From Pseudomonas berkeleyensis (GTDB taxonomy: Bacteria > Pseudomonadota > Gammaproteobacteria > Pseudomonadales > Pseudomonadaceae), in contig NZ_CP059139.1 of NCBI RefSeq assembly GCF_014109765.1, positions 3,104,001-3,168,000 on the forward strand: a stretch of DNA of 64,000 bases, in the 5' to 3' direction. Within the stretch, counting starts at the first letter, position 1; each line of letters opens with the position of its first letter. Both the position numbers and the translations under genes were made by a program. Positions 7,919 through 16,696 of the stretch are shown one piece after another. Under the pieces are notes generated by a model. It saw nothing but the letters and a program-made list of their open reading frames with translations. It made no database searches and had not been told where the DNA came from.

Positions 7919-8680
7919 TCACTTGCGGCGAATGTATTGAATGTCGCCTCCCGACCCCAGTTGGTCGGCCTGATTCGTGGTGAACTTGGCCATCTGCGGA
8001 AATTCGCGGAAAGCCAGCATGCTGATGGTGCGGTCGTCGATGATGCGCAGGTCGCGGTCGGTCAGCGCCATGGCATTGGGCGGCTCGTTACCACTGGGGA
8101 AAATCACGAACAGCACGTTCTGATCCCAGATTTCCTCGAAGCGCACGCGGGTGAAGCTGATGTTGCCGAGCGCCGGATCGGCAATGAACACGTGGTCGTT
8201 GTAGACGTCACGCACCACCACGAAGTGTTTGAAGCCGGCGTACTCGATGGGCACGATGGCCGGGTGTTCGAGCTGGGCCAGGTCATCGAATCCGGCGCGA
8301 AAGCCACCGCTCTTGTAGCCCAGAGCGGTGACGAAGCGTTTCATGTCCAGCAGCGAGAAACCTCGGCGCTCGACGATCTTCTCCGCCTCGCCGAAGTGCA
8401 GCAGCCCTTCCATCACCTGGCGCTCTTCCAGGTTGCGCCCGAGGTAATAGTCCAGCAACGTGGTCAACGCCGCAGAGCCGCAGCTGTAGTCATAGGCCTG
8501 GCGGATCACGTTGCGAAACTGCAACTGGCTCATCGGCTCGAGAACCACCGACTCGCGCAGCGGGCCGTTGGGCACCAGTTGCTGAGTGATGTTCACGGTA
8601 CCGGCGGGCTGCGGCTTGATGTCGACAGCCTCGGTAAAACCGTACAAACCGATCAGGCTGCCCACGAGAATTTCGATCAT
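7919..8680 (-). CDS. C39-family cysteine peptidase, FapD-like
   Basis: The protein has 253 aa with a short hydrophobic N-terminus (MIEILVGSLIGLYGF), suggesting export or membrane anchoring. The C39 catalytic set is present: C67 in AYDYSCGSAALTTLL with Gln61 upstream, H152 in GFKHFVVVRD and D168 in FIADPALGN. C39 domains cut double-glycine-type leaders. The stand-alone exported version FapD is required for Fap amyloid biogenesis. Here the gene follows immediately the FilA-like secreted protein, its most likely substrate by position. It lacks the ABC transporter domains of bacteriocin exporters. Confidence 0.75.
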   Translation of the reverse strand: MIEILVGSLIGLYGFTEAVDIKPQPAGTVNITQQLVPNGPLRESVVLEPMSQLQFRNVIRQAYDYSCGSAALTTLLDYYLGRNLEERQVMEGLLHFGEAEKIVERRGFSLLDMKRFVTALGYKSGGFRAGFDDLAQLEHPAIVPIEYAGFKHFVVVRDVYNDHVFIADPALGNISFTRVRFEEIWDQNVLFVIFPSGNEPPNAMALTDRDLRIIDDRTISMLAFREFPQMAKFTTNQADQLGSGGDIQYIRRK

Positions 8681-8764
8681 TGGTCAATCCGCAACTGCGT
8701 ACAACGGGGCAGGAGCCCGGCCGCGAACGGCGGCAGAGCCCCTGTCAATCAGATCAGACGAGGA

Positions 8765-9187
8765 TCAATGACCCCAGATCTTGACGGTGGAGCCGGCCAT
8801 GTCCAGGCCATTGATGGCCACGCCACCAATGCTGTTGGCGCCGATCTTCACCGCACCGACCGAAACGCCACCGTTGATGCCCGGCAGACCGATTTCCAGT
8901 TTGTTGTCCTTGACGTCGATGGTCAGCGGGTTGGACTCATCGATGTTGAAGCCGGACAGGCTGACGGTGTTCAGGCTCAGGCTGTTGCTGCCATCGCTGA
9001 CACCGGTCTCGGTGTCGGTGTAGACGATGGAGCCGATGGTGGCATCGAAGTTACCGGCGATGCTGATACCGGCCTGACCGGTTACGCCAGCGAGGTCGGC
9101 GTCGTCCAACGCCTTCAGGTCGGCCTGGGCCATGAACGGGACGGCCATGACGGCGGCGGCAAGAGCGAGTTTTTTCAGGGTCATCAT
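8765..9187 (-). CDS. Small FilA-like (DUF6160-type) secreted protein
   Basis: The start is placed at the ATG at 9187 (MMTLKKLALAAAVM), nine bases after GGAG. A GTG at 9202 overlaps that ribosome site and is rejected. The 140-aa product has a signal peptide ending AQA (residue 22). Next comes the motif LDDADLAGVTGQAG, then a small-residue-rich, beta-prone low-complexity chain (IGSIVYTDTETG, INGGVSVGAVKIGANSIGG). The short motif is shared by proteins annotated FilA/DUF6160 in Acinetobacter and Pseudomonas (from memory). It is the first gene of the envelope operon and probably its secreted product. Function unproven. Confidence 0.65.
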   Translation of the reverse strand: MMTLKKLALAAAVMAVPFMAQADLKALDDADLAGVTGQAGISIAGNFDATIGSIVYTDTETGVSDGSNSLSLNTVSLSGFNIDESNPLTIDVKDNKLEIGLPGINGGVSVGAVKIGANSIGGVAINGLDMAGSTVKIWGH

Positions 9188-9387
9188 TGTTGTTATCTCC
9201 ACAGTTCAAATGGGGGTTCCCCGGGCTCTGCCGGTGACGTCCTGTCACGAGCAGCCTGATCGGCCCATGCCGACCACCAGACCTGTCGCGGCTTCCCTAA
9301 GTACGCCAGGTTTGGATTCACGAAACGCGCTGCGCTTCGAGATGGCTACAAGCTACTAATCCACCATTGAACTGCCAGCCCATCCAA

Positions 9388-9413
9388 GGGATGGAGCATG
9401 ACGCTCCCATCCC
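9388..9413. promoter_or_regulatory. Dyad GGGATGGAGC...GCTCCCATCCC upstream of the envelope operon
   Basis: An inverted repeat with one extra base in one arm lies 200 bp upstream of the FilA-like start and just after the LuxR stop codon. Read on the minus strand it begins GGGGATGGGAG, close to the MalT box (GGGGAKGAGG). It could be a binding site for the two MalT-like regulators. It lacks a T-run, so it is a poor intrinsic terminator. The remainder of 9203-9425 shows no gene. Confidence 0.35.
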
Positions 9414-9425
9414 CTACCACTTCCA

Positions 9426-12149
9426 TCACGCCTCACTCAGCAGCCCCAGGCTCTTGCCCTTGAGCACGGCCTGAGTACGACTGCGTACCCCCAGCTTGGA
9501 AAACAGATTGTGCAGATGCCACTTGATGGTGGCCTCCGACAAGTGCACTGCCTGAGCGATATCACGGTTGGAAAGCCCGGCCGCGACGAGCCGCAGGATC
9601 TCTCGCTCGCGATGGCTAACATCCTGATTTTCCTCAAAACTTTCCGTATCCACAGCCAGCCTACGGCACTGCTCGCGAAGCATTTCAGCAACACCCTGCC
9701 AGGCTGCGGCGCGCTTGGGCTCGGCGCTGCTCCAGGCGTCCCAGAGCGGCAGCAGCCACAGGGCCTCATCTTGGAACAGCCGGCGATAGCCGCATTGCCA
9801 GGCTTCTTCGAGGGTCGTGCGCAGCAAGGCGAAGGCTTTTTCGCTGTTACCTTTGCGCCAGTACGCCACAGAAAGTAACAGGCTCAAACGCAGACGCCGG
9901 TCGCGTTGGTGCTCGGCGCCCTGCTTGGCCAGACAAGTTTCCAGGCTAGCCTGGGCCTTCTCCACCCGTCGCTCGCTCAACGCCAGCCGCGCCTGGCTCA
10001 ACGCCAGAGCAGTGTGAGCATCGCCATAGCGTTCGATGGGCAGCGCAGCCAGATGACGCTCCAACTGCATGTAAATGCGCTGCGCCTCGTTAGGCCGGCG
10101 CAACCACAACAGGAACTGCACCTTGCAGCCCATACCGAGGGCGAACACCCGCTCGTAGCCCGGCCCTTGCAAACCGGACAGCCACTCGTCGAGCTCTTCC
10201 AACCCTTGCTCAGCGGCACCGGCGAAGAAACGCGCACGCGCCATGACCAGCTTGCCGCGGCTGATCAGCTCGACCGGCGTGGCGACATCGCGCCAGGTCG
10301 TGGCCAACGGCAATTCGGCGAGGATCGCGCCATGGCGATCCTGCTCGTACAACAGATCGGCATACGCCAGCCCCAGCGGGCCACCGACCCGGCTGCGCCG
10401 GCCGAACACCTGCTCCACCCGCGCCCGCGCGGCCTCGGCCAGGGCGCGGCCACGCTCCAGCTCGCCATATTCCTTGCAGATCAGTGCCTCGATCAGGCTG
10501 GCCATCACATGCAGGTATTCGCTCTCGCACTCGCGCAGGCACTCGCGCGCGACGGCAATGGCCTTGGCCGCTTCGCCGAACTCGCCCAGCAGGGCGAACG
10601 CCGCGGCCTGCACGCACGCCAGGCTGGCACGAAACACCGGCTGGTTCTGCGGCACCAGGGCCAGCCAGTGACCGGCGACCTTGAGGCAGGCCTCGAGTTT
10701 GTCCTGATACAGCAGCACCAGCGCCTTGAGCACCTGGGCCGCGGCCAGCAACTCGATCAGGCCGAAATGAATGCCCTTGCCGCGCCCCTGGGTCAGCCGC
10801 GTGCTGACCTCTTCGATCAGCGCCTCGGACTCGGCGAACTTCTGTTCGAAAGCCAACTGCCAGGCGTAGAAGATCTGGAACACCGGCTGCTCGGCGATCA
10901 CCACCGGCGGAATGTCCTTGAGAATGGCCAGGATGCCGTACACCCGGTTGCCGGCGATCAGACGCGCGCCCTGGCGCTCCAGCAGTTCGGCGGCGAAAGC
11001 GTAATCGCGGGCGCGCAGGGCGTACTTGATCGACTTGTCGGCCAGATCATGGCTTTCGCACCAGCGCGCGGCGGCGTGCAGCAGGTGTGCCGGGTCACCC
11101 CGCTTGGCCAGCCTGGCCTGGAGAAACTCGGCGAACAGGTGGTGATAGCGAAACCATTCACCCTGCTCGTCCAGCGGTATCACGAACAACTGCTCGCCTT
11201 GCAGCCGACGCAACATGTCACGCCCGTCGTGACGACCAGTCAGCGCATTGCACAGGTCGGCATTGAACTCGTCGAGCACCGAGGTCTGGTCGAGAAACAG
11301 CTGCAGGGCTTCAGGCAGGCTGGCCACCACATCCTCGGCCAGGTAATCGGCAATGTTGCGCTCGGAACCCGAAAGACCGGCCAGAAACGCTGCACGATCA
11401 TGCTGTCGCGGCAGCGCCAGGGCGGCCAGGTGCAAAGCGGTAATCCAACCCTCGGTGCGGGTATACAGCTGGTTGAGTTCAGCTTCATCCAAAGCCAGGC
11501 GCTTGATGTCGCGGAAATAGGCGGCGGTCTCGGCACGCGTCAGGCGCAGGTCCTCGACCTTGAGCCAGAACGCCCAGCCGCCGAGCGACGGCGGCTCTTC
11601 GAGAAAGCGCGGCTGATAACGCGTACTGACCGCCAGCCGCACATGCTTGGGTAGGCGCTCTACCAGGTAGCGCGCGCCCTGCCCGAGAGAGGGATGCCGA
11701 ATGCGATGAAAGTCATCCAGCATCAGGTACAGCTCGCCAGGAATTCCCTTGAGGTCTTCGAGAAAGGCATCGATCACGGCTTCGATCGGCCAGTTGACCT
11801 CGCCCTGAAGCAGCGCCGAAGCACTGCGCCCAACGCCCGGGCAAGCCGCTTCGATGGCCGCCACCAGGTACTGGAGAAATCGTGGCGGCTCACTGTCGGC
11901 CTCATCGCAGGACAGCCAGGCGACTCGCGCGCCTTGCGCCTGCAAGCGACGGCGCCACTGGCTGAGCACGGTGCTCTTGCCGAAGCCGGCTGGCGCACTG
12001 AGCACGATCAGGCGTTGTTCACGGGCAGCCTGCAAACGCTCCAGCAACGCTGAACGCTCCAGCAGCGGAGCGCCTTCGCCATGGGCTGGATAGAGCTTGG
12101 TACGCAGCAACGGAATAGCGGACGGACAGGACGGGGTCTGATTGGTCAT
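9426..12149 (-). CDS. MalT-type (LAL) LuxR-family transcriptional activator, second of pair
   Basis: The protein has 907 aa. The N-terminal NTPase has Walker A SAPAGFGKST (residues 51-60) and Walker B LYLMLDDFH. A long TPR-like helical sensor region fills about residues 350-830. The C-terminal LuxR HTH reads VSHREREILRLVAAGLSNRDIAQAVHLSEATIKWHLHNLFSKLG. This is the architecture of ATP-dependent activators such as MalT and AlkS, which oligomerise on an inducer plus ATP. Its ATG overlaps the stop of the preceding paralogue (ATGA), so the two are translationally coupled. It lies directly upstream of, and codirectional with, the envelope operon it probably controls. From memory PAO1 carries two such genes beside pabB. 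Confidence 0.85.
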   Translation of the reverse strand: MTNQTPSCPSAIPLLRTKLYPAHGEGAPLLERSALLERLQAAREQRLIVLSAPAGFGKSTVLSQWRRRLQAQGARVAWLSCDEADSEPPRFLQYLVAAIEAACPGVGRSASALLQGEVNWPIEAVIDAFLEDLKGIPGELYLMLDDFHRIRHPSLGQGARYLVERLPKHVRLAVSTRYQPRFLEEPPSLGGWAFWLKVEDLRLTRAETAAYFRDIKRLALDEAELNQLYTRTEGWITALHLAALALPRQHDRAAFLAGLSGSERNIADYLAEDVVASLPEALQLFLDQTSVLDEFNADLCNALTGRHDGRDMLRRLQGEQLFVIPLDEQGEWFRYHHLFAEFLQARLAKRGDPAHLLHAAARWCESHDLADKSIKYALRARDYAFAAELLERQGARLIAGNRVYGILAILKDIPPVVIAEQPVFQIFYAWQLAFEQKFAESEALIEEVSTRLTQGRGKGIHFGLIELLAAAQVLKALVLLYQDKLEACLKVAGHWLALVPQNQPVFRASLACVQAAAFALLGEFGEAAKAIAVARECLRECESEYLHVMASLIEALICKEYGELERGRALAEAARARVEQVFGRRSRVGGPLGLAYADLLYEQDRHGAILAELPLATTWRDVATPVELISRGKLVMARARFFAGAAEQGLEELDEWLSGLQGPGYERVFALGMGCKVQFLLWLRRPNEAQRIYMQLERHLAALPIERYGDAHTALALSQARLALSERRVEKAQASLETCLAKQGAEHQRDRRLRLSLLLSVAYWRKGNSEKAFALLRTTLEEAWQCGYRRLFQDEALWLLPLWDAWSSAEPKRAAAWQGVAEMLREQCRRLAVDTESFEENQDVSHREREILRLVAAGLSNRDIAQAVHLSEATIKWHLHNLFSKLGVRSRTQAVLKGKSLGLLSEA

Positions 12150-14860
12150 GATTCGAGCAGGCTCAATTCGCGGGCACGGCGGATGGCTTGGGTGCGGTTA
12201 CGCACCTTGAGCTTTTCGTAGATGTTGTGCAGGTGCCACTTGACGGTTCCCAGCGCCAGCGACAGTTGCTGGCCAATCTCTTCGTTGGACATGCCCTTGG
12301 CGGCGAGACAGACGACTTCACGCTCGCGATCGGTCAGTCCCTCCTCCAGCACATCCAGCGCCTGACGGGAGTCCTGGCCAGGCCAGATCGCCAGCAGACT
12401 GCGGATGAACCCCTGCAGTGCTGGCTGACGCTCCGCCGACTCCAACTGCTGCAGCAGTTGGCGAATGGCCTCGCCCTCTTCGATGAACAGGCTGCGCGCC
12501 TCTTCTCGTTCAGCGCCAATCAGGCACTGCACCAGCAGGCTCTGCGAGCGTTCCTGATAACCCAGGCGCTGATAGCTGAGGGCTGCCAGCAGATCCAGTC
12601 GCAGGCGCTGCAATCCGTGCCAGTTGTTCTGTAACTGGCTGCGCAGCTGGGTGATCTCGTGCAGGGCTTCACTGTAATGACCACGCGCCTGCTGCAGGCG
12701 AATACGGCTCAGGCCCAGCACCCAATTGACCGGATTGAAGCTGCGCTGCTTGTAGTGGCTGGCCAGCTTGGCCCAGTCCACCGATTTCAGGCGCTGCTCG
12801 GCACGCTTGCTGCGGTCGGCAGTTGGCTCCTGCAGGATCAACGAAATTTCATCGCCAATCGCTTGCACGTAGAAACGCCAGGAATGGTTTCGCGCGGCCA
12901 GGTTCTGCATCAGCACCAGCGTCGCAGCCGCTTCCTTCGGTGCATCCTGCAAGCGTTGCACGCGTGCCAGGCAAAGCATGGCCTGGGCATAGAGATCGAT
13001 GGGGTTGATCACGTCGACCGTGGCCAGCGCCCAGCGCAGGCGCTCCTGCAAACCGTCCAGGCGGCCCTGATGGTAGGCAATCAGCGCTTCGCTGATGGTC
13101 GGCAGCACCAGTGCCCGCGACTTCTCGCCGAACCAGGGCATCATCCGCGCGCGCAGTTGCTCGAACAGCAGCTGCGCCTGCTTGACCCGTCCCTGCTCCA
13201 GGCAAAGGAGGATTTCCACGTTGGCCAGTTGCATGTCCAGGTAGTGGCCTTCGAGGAAATGATTGCGCTGCTGCGCCAACGCCAGGAGTTTACGTGCCTG
13301 CTCGGCCTGACCGAGCATCACGTTGGCCAACGCCCCAACGGTGAGAATCGCCACCTCGAGAAATGCGGTGTGCTGACCGAGTTGCGCTTCGATGCGGCGC
13401 GCCAGGCTCACGCAGGTGTCCAGATCGTCCTTCTGCAAGGCGATCACTGCCTTGATCGCCAGGGTCGCCAACAACTTGTCGCTGAGCGGGCCGGACGTGC
13501 GGGATTCACCCCAGCGCTCCAGCAACTCGTCGAGCATACGATTAGCTTCACTCAGGCCCAGCTCGGTCGCGCGCGTCCAGACATCGGCCAGAACCAGCAC
13601 AGGGAAACGTGCGGCAATCTCGTCCGGCACATGCTGGCGCCACTTGTAGATGAGATTGAGCTGCCCACGGTTGATCAGCTCCAGGCCACAGCCGTCGAGC
13701 AGCGCGGCCAGCATCTCGGCATCCTCGGCAAGACAGGCATGCTCGATGGCCAGGTTCTGCATATGGTGATTGGTGAACCACAGACTGGCGTTGAAATGCA
13801 GCTGCTTGAAGCGCTCCGGATCACGCTCCTTGAGGCGGTTGCGCAAGAAGTCAGCGAACAGGTTATGAAAGCGATACCACTGCCGCTCACGATCCAGTGG
13901 CAACAGGAACAGCTGCATGGCCTCCAGTTCCTCCAGCAACTGTTGGCCGTCGTGGCGCCCGCTCAGGGCATTGGCCAGGTCGCCACTGAGCTGCTGCGCC
14001 ACGCCCAATGCCAGCAGTTGCTCCTGGCGCTCAGCGGGCAGTTGCTCGAACACCGAACGCAGCAGGTAATCGCCCACTGCCGTCTGGTCAGCGCCCAGTT
14101 CGGTCATGCGTTCGACCGGCCGTGGCTGATGACGCAGCCACAGGCTGGCCAGGTGTACGCCGACCATCCAGCCCTCGGTGTGGCTGTACAGCTCGCCGAA
14201 TGCCTCGTTATCGAGCTGCAGGCCGCTGCGCTCGAGATAACCGCGCGCCTCCTCGGGATTCAGCCGTAACTCCTCGCTGCCGAGTTCCAGCAACAACCCC
14301 TTGGCACGCAGCGTGGCCAGGCTCAGCGGCGGCTGCGAGCGGCTGCCGATAGCCAGGGTGAAGGTCGGTGGCGTCAGTTTGATCAGGCGATTGAGCGCAG
14401 CCAGTAACTCCGCATCCTGGATCAGGTGCAGATCATCGAGTACCAGCAGCAGCGGCGCCTGGTGCTGCGTCAGATCTACCAGCAGGCTTTCCATCACCGC
14501 CTCGACCGGCACCCGCATGGTATTGCGCAAATAGCCCAGCGCGTCTTCACCCAACCCCGGTAGCGCACGGCTCAGAGCTTCGATGAGTTGCTGAAAGAAA
14601 CGCACTGGGTCGTCATCGCCTGGGCCAAGCGACAGCCAGGCCACAGCGGAGCCAGCATTACGACGCTCAGCAGCGAGCATCGCCAGGGCAGTGGTCTTGC
14701 CAAAGCCGGCAGGGGCGGAAAACAGCACGAGGCGGGCATGAGGATGGGCACAAAGCGCAGCTTCGACCTGGGGTCTTGCCAGATAGTCAGCGCAAGCCTG
14801 GGGCGGCGAAAGCTTCGAGCGCAGCAGGCTTCCAGCGGCTTGACCTACGACGTCATCCAT
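12146..14860 (-). CDS. MalT-type (LAL) LuxR-family transcriptional activator, first of pair
   Basis: The protein has 904 aa from the ATG at 14860 (MDDVVGQAAG), preceded by AAGGGA. An alternative ATG at 14911 (METDPSTRT) is rejected because those codons are the end of the inserted repeat at 14896-15164. Walker A is SAPAGFGKTT (residues 48-57), with Walker B LLLVLDDLH, a long helical-repeat sensor domain and a C-terminal LuxR HTH (LTDREREVVCLAAKGMSNEEIGQQLSLALGTVKWHLHNIYEKL). It is paralogous to its downstream neighbour over the whole length, suggesting tandem duplication followed by divergence. The inducer is unknown. Confidence 0.85.
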   Translation of the reverse strand: MDDVVGQAAGSLLRSKLSPPQACADYLARPQVEAALCAHPHARLVLFSAPAGFGKTTALAMLAAERRNAGSAVAWLSLGPGDDDPVRFFQQLIEALSRALPGLGEDALGYLRNTMRVPVEAVMESLLVDLTQHQAPLLLVLDDLHLIQDAELLAALNRLIKLTPPTFTLAIGSRSQPPLSLATLRAKGLLLELGSEELRLNPEEARGYLERSGLQLDNEAFGELYSHTEGWMVGVHLASLWLRHQPRPVERMTELGADQTAVGDYLLRSVFEQLPAERQEQLLALGVAQQLSGDLANALSGRHDGQQLLEELEAMQLFLLPLDRERQWYRFHNLFADFLRNRLKERDPERFKQLHFNASLWFTNHHMQNLAIEHACLAEDAEMLAALLDGCGLELINRGQLNLIYKWRQHVPDEIAARFPVLVLADVWTRATELGLSEANRMLDELLERWGESRTSGPLSDKLLATLAIKAVIALQKDDLDTCVSLARRIEAQLGQHTAFLEVAILTVGALANVMLGQAEQARKLLALAQQRNHFLEGHYLDMQLANVEILLCLEQGRVKQAQLLFEQLRARMMPWFGEKSRALVLPTISEALIAYHQGRLDGLQERLRWALATVDVINPIDLYAQAMLCLARVQRLQDAPKEAAATLVLMQNLAARNHSWRFYVQAIGDEISLILQEPTADRSKRAEQRLKSVDWAKLASHYKQRSFNPVNWVLGLSRIRLQQARGHYSEALHEITQLRSQLQNNWHGLQRLRLDLLAALSYQRLGYQERSQSLLVQCLIGAEREEARSLFIEEGEAIRQLLQQLESAERQPALQGFIRSLLAIWPGQDSRQALDVLEEGLTDREREVVCLAAKGMSNEEIGQQLSLALGTVKWHLHNIYEKLKVRNRTQAIRRARELSLLES

Positions 14861-14895
14861 AGCCTGGATCCCTTCATTAATTATTGTTCTGGTAC

Positions 14896-15164
14896 TAGGG
14901 TCTGTTTCCATTTCACTCGCGGCCGCGCCGGAGCCAGTTTTAGCGCGGGGCTAGGCGCGAGACGCGAAGTTTGGTCGCCCCAATGAGCCGTCGAGCAACA
15001 ACGCCCCGCGCTAAAACTGGCCCGGCCCTTAGGGTTGCGCGGGAAATGACTCCCGCTGTCGTTGCAGGACTTGGCAAGGGAATCACCATTACCGGCGTCC
15101 TGCGCCTAATCGGGAGCCATTTCTCGCGGCAACGCGGCTCGCGATGAAACGGGAACAGACCCTA
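14896..15164. mobile_element. MITE-like palindromic element, 269 bp
   Basis: The ends are inverted copies: TAGGGTCTGTTtCCaTTTCA at the left and, on the other strand, TAGGGTCTGTTcCCgTTTCA at the right. The similarity continues for about 30 bp. The TA at both borders would fit a TA target duplication (GGGTCTG ends). Inside are two more inverted repeats: a perfect 19-bp pair at 14933-14951/15003-15021, and an imperfect pair at 15041-15070/15097-15124 (GGGAAATGACTCCCG / CGGGAGCCATTTCTC). The whole element can fold as a stem carrying two hairpins. It has no ORF of its own. It overlaps the annotatable upstream start of the LuxR gene and separates it from its ancestral promoter region. Confidence 0.7.
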
Positions 15165-15291
15165 AATTCAACGTCCTGGCACCGCTCAATACTAATCAGC
15201 TGGACACATCCGAGTAAACACGGGCAGAAGCTCTAGGATGAATGTTAGCGGCAGACTACAATCGCCCTTCCACCCTTCCTGACGACCACGC

Positions 15292-16635
15292 ATGCCCAGC
15301 TGCTCCCTGCACCCTCTGCCTTATCGCGCCGACCCTGCGGAGTACTTCCAGCGTATCCGACAAGCACCGGGTGCTGTCTTGCTGGATGCCGGGCGACCGG
15401 GTGCCGAGCGTGGACGCTATGACCTTATGAGCGCTTGGCCATTGGCAGAGCTGGCGCCGACTGCCGACGAATCGGCCAACGCTTTCCTGCAACGCCTGCG
15501 CGGCGCGCTGCAGAGCCTTGGTCCGGCACAATTGGCGGACGGCCACAGCGCACCATTCGTCGGCGGGCTGATCGGCTACCTGGCCTATGACTTCGGTCGT
15601 CGCCTGGAAGACTTGCCTAGCCAGAGCCGCGACGACCTGGGGCTGGAGGATGCGCGCTTCGGCCTGTACGGCTGGGCGCTGATCAGCGATCACCAGCTTG
15701 GTACCAGCGCACTGCTGTTCCATCCCGCCCTGGCACAACCCGAGCGTGAACGCCTGTTGGCGTTGTTCCAGGCGCCACACACGGATGCACCTGCAAGCTT
15801 TCGCCTCAGCCAGGCCTTTCATGCCGATCTGACTCAAGCCGACTATCGTCAGGCCATCGAACGCATCCAGGCCTACATCCTGGCTGGCGATTGCTACCAG
15901 GTGAACTTTGCCCAACGCTTCCAGGCACCGTGCGAGGGCGACCCCTGGGCTGCCTATCTGGCGCTGCGCAAGGCCTGCCCTACGCCCTTCTCCGGTTTCC
16001 AGACTCTCGCCGATGGCGGCGCCATTCTCAGCCTGTCACCCGAGCGTTTTCTCAAGGTCAGCGCTGGCCAGGTGGAAACCCGGCCGATCAAGGGCACCCG
16101 CCCGCGCGGCAGCGATGCCCAGGACGACCAGGCACAGGCACAGGAACTGCTGAGCAGCCGCAAGGATCGTGCAGAGAATCTGATGATCGTCGATCTGTTG
16201 CGCAACGATCTCGGCCGCAGCTGCCGCACAGGCTCGGTACGCGTGCCAGAGCTGTTCGCTCTGGAGAGCTACCCCAACGTGCATCATCTGGTCAGTTGCG
16301 TCACCGCCGAACTGGCGCCAGGCAAGGATGCGCTCGACCTGGTTGCCGGCAGCTTCCCCGGGGGCTCCATCACTGGCGCGCCGAAGATTCGCGCCATGCA
16401 GATCATCGACGAGCTCGAACCAACCAGGCGCGGCCTGTACTGCGGCTCGTTGCTGTATCTGGACGTACGCGGCGAGCTGGACAGCTCCATCGCCATCCGC
16501 AGCCTGCTGGTCAAGGATGGACAGGTCAGCTGCTGGGGCGGCGGCGGCATCGTCGCCGACTCCAACTGGCAGGCCGAGTATCAGGAGTCGATCACCAAGG
16601 TGAAGGTGCTGCTGGAGACGCTGGAGGGGCTTTAA
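15292..16635 (+). CDS. pabB: Aminodeoxychorismate synthase component I
   Basis: The protein has 447 aa, the usual PabB length. It makes 4-amino-4-deoxychorismate from chorismate and ammonia for folate synthesis. The chorismate-binding fold is marked by AGDCYQVNFAQRF, SLSPERFL, the active-site lysine motif RPIKGTRPR, NLMIVDLLRNDLGR and FPGGSITGAPKIRAMQIIDELEP near the C-terminus. The PIKGT motif separates PabB from TrpE, which carries a different residue there. It is convergent with thrH, and P. aeruginosa has the same pabB-thrH order from memory. The 127 bp between the MITE and the start show no other feature. Confidence 0.95.
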   Translation: MPSCSLHPLPYRADPAEYFQRIRQAPGAVLLDAGRPGAERGRYDLMSAWPLAELAPTADESANAFLQRLRGALQSLGPAQLADGHSAPFVGGLIGYLAYDFGRRLEDLPSQSRDDLGLEDARFGLYGWALISDHQLGTSALLFHPALAQPERERLLALFQAPHTDAPASFRLSQAFHADLTQADYRQAIERIQAYILAGDCYQVNFAQRFQAPCEGDPWAAYLALRKACPTPFSGFQTLADGGAILSLSPERFLKVSAGQVETRPIKGTRPRGSDAQDDQAQAQELLSSRKDRAENLMIVDLLRNDLGRSCRTGSVRVPELFALESYPNVHHLVSCVTAELAPGKDALDLVAGSFPGGSITGAPKIRAMQIIDELEPTRRGLYCGSLLYLDVRGELDSSIAIRSLLVKDGQVSCWGGGGIVADSNWQAEYQESITKVKVLLETLEGL

Positions 16636-16638
16636 AAC

Positions 16639-16690
16639 GTAGGGCCGGATGCAACCCGCCAGATCCGACAGCGAGTTGCACCCGGCCCTA
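16639..16690. repeat. REP-like inverted repeat between pabB and thrH
   Basis: GTAGGGCCGGATGCAACCCGCC and GAGTTGCACCCGGCCCTA form an imperfect hairpin just after the pabB stop and before the convergent thrH stop. It is a diverged member of the 3952-4004 family. Confidence 0.65.
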
Positions 16691-16696
16691 TGTCGG

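Noticed and set aside
9906..11654. 582-codon open frame antisense to a LuxR regulator (and similar long antisense frames at 12659-14269, 29405-30619, 49324-50631 and 52409-53878)
   Set aside because: All lie opposite recognisable proteins, show composition typical of reverse-frame reading in high-GC DNA and have no family features.
14861..14911. Upstream start METDPSTRT for the first LuxR regulator
   Set aside because: The codons for METDP derive from the end of the MITE-like element. The ATG at 14860 has AAGGGA upstream and matches the start of the conserved region.
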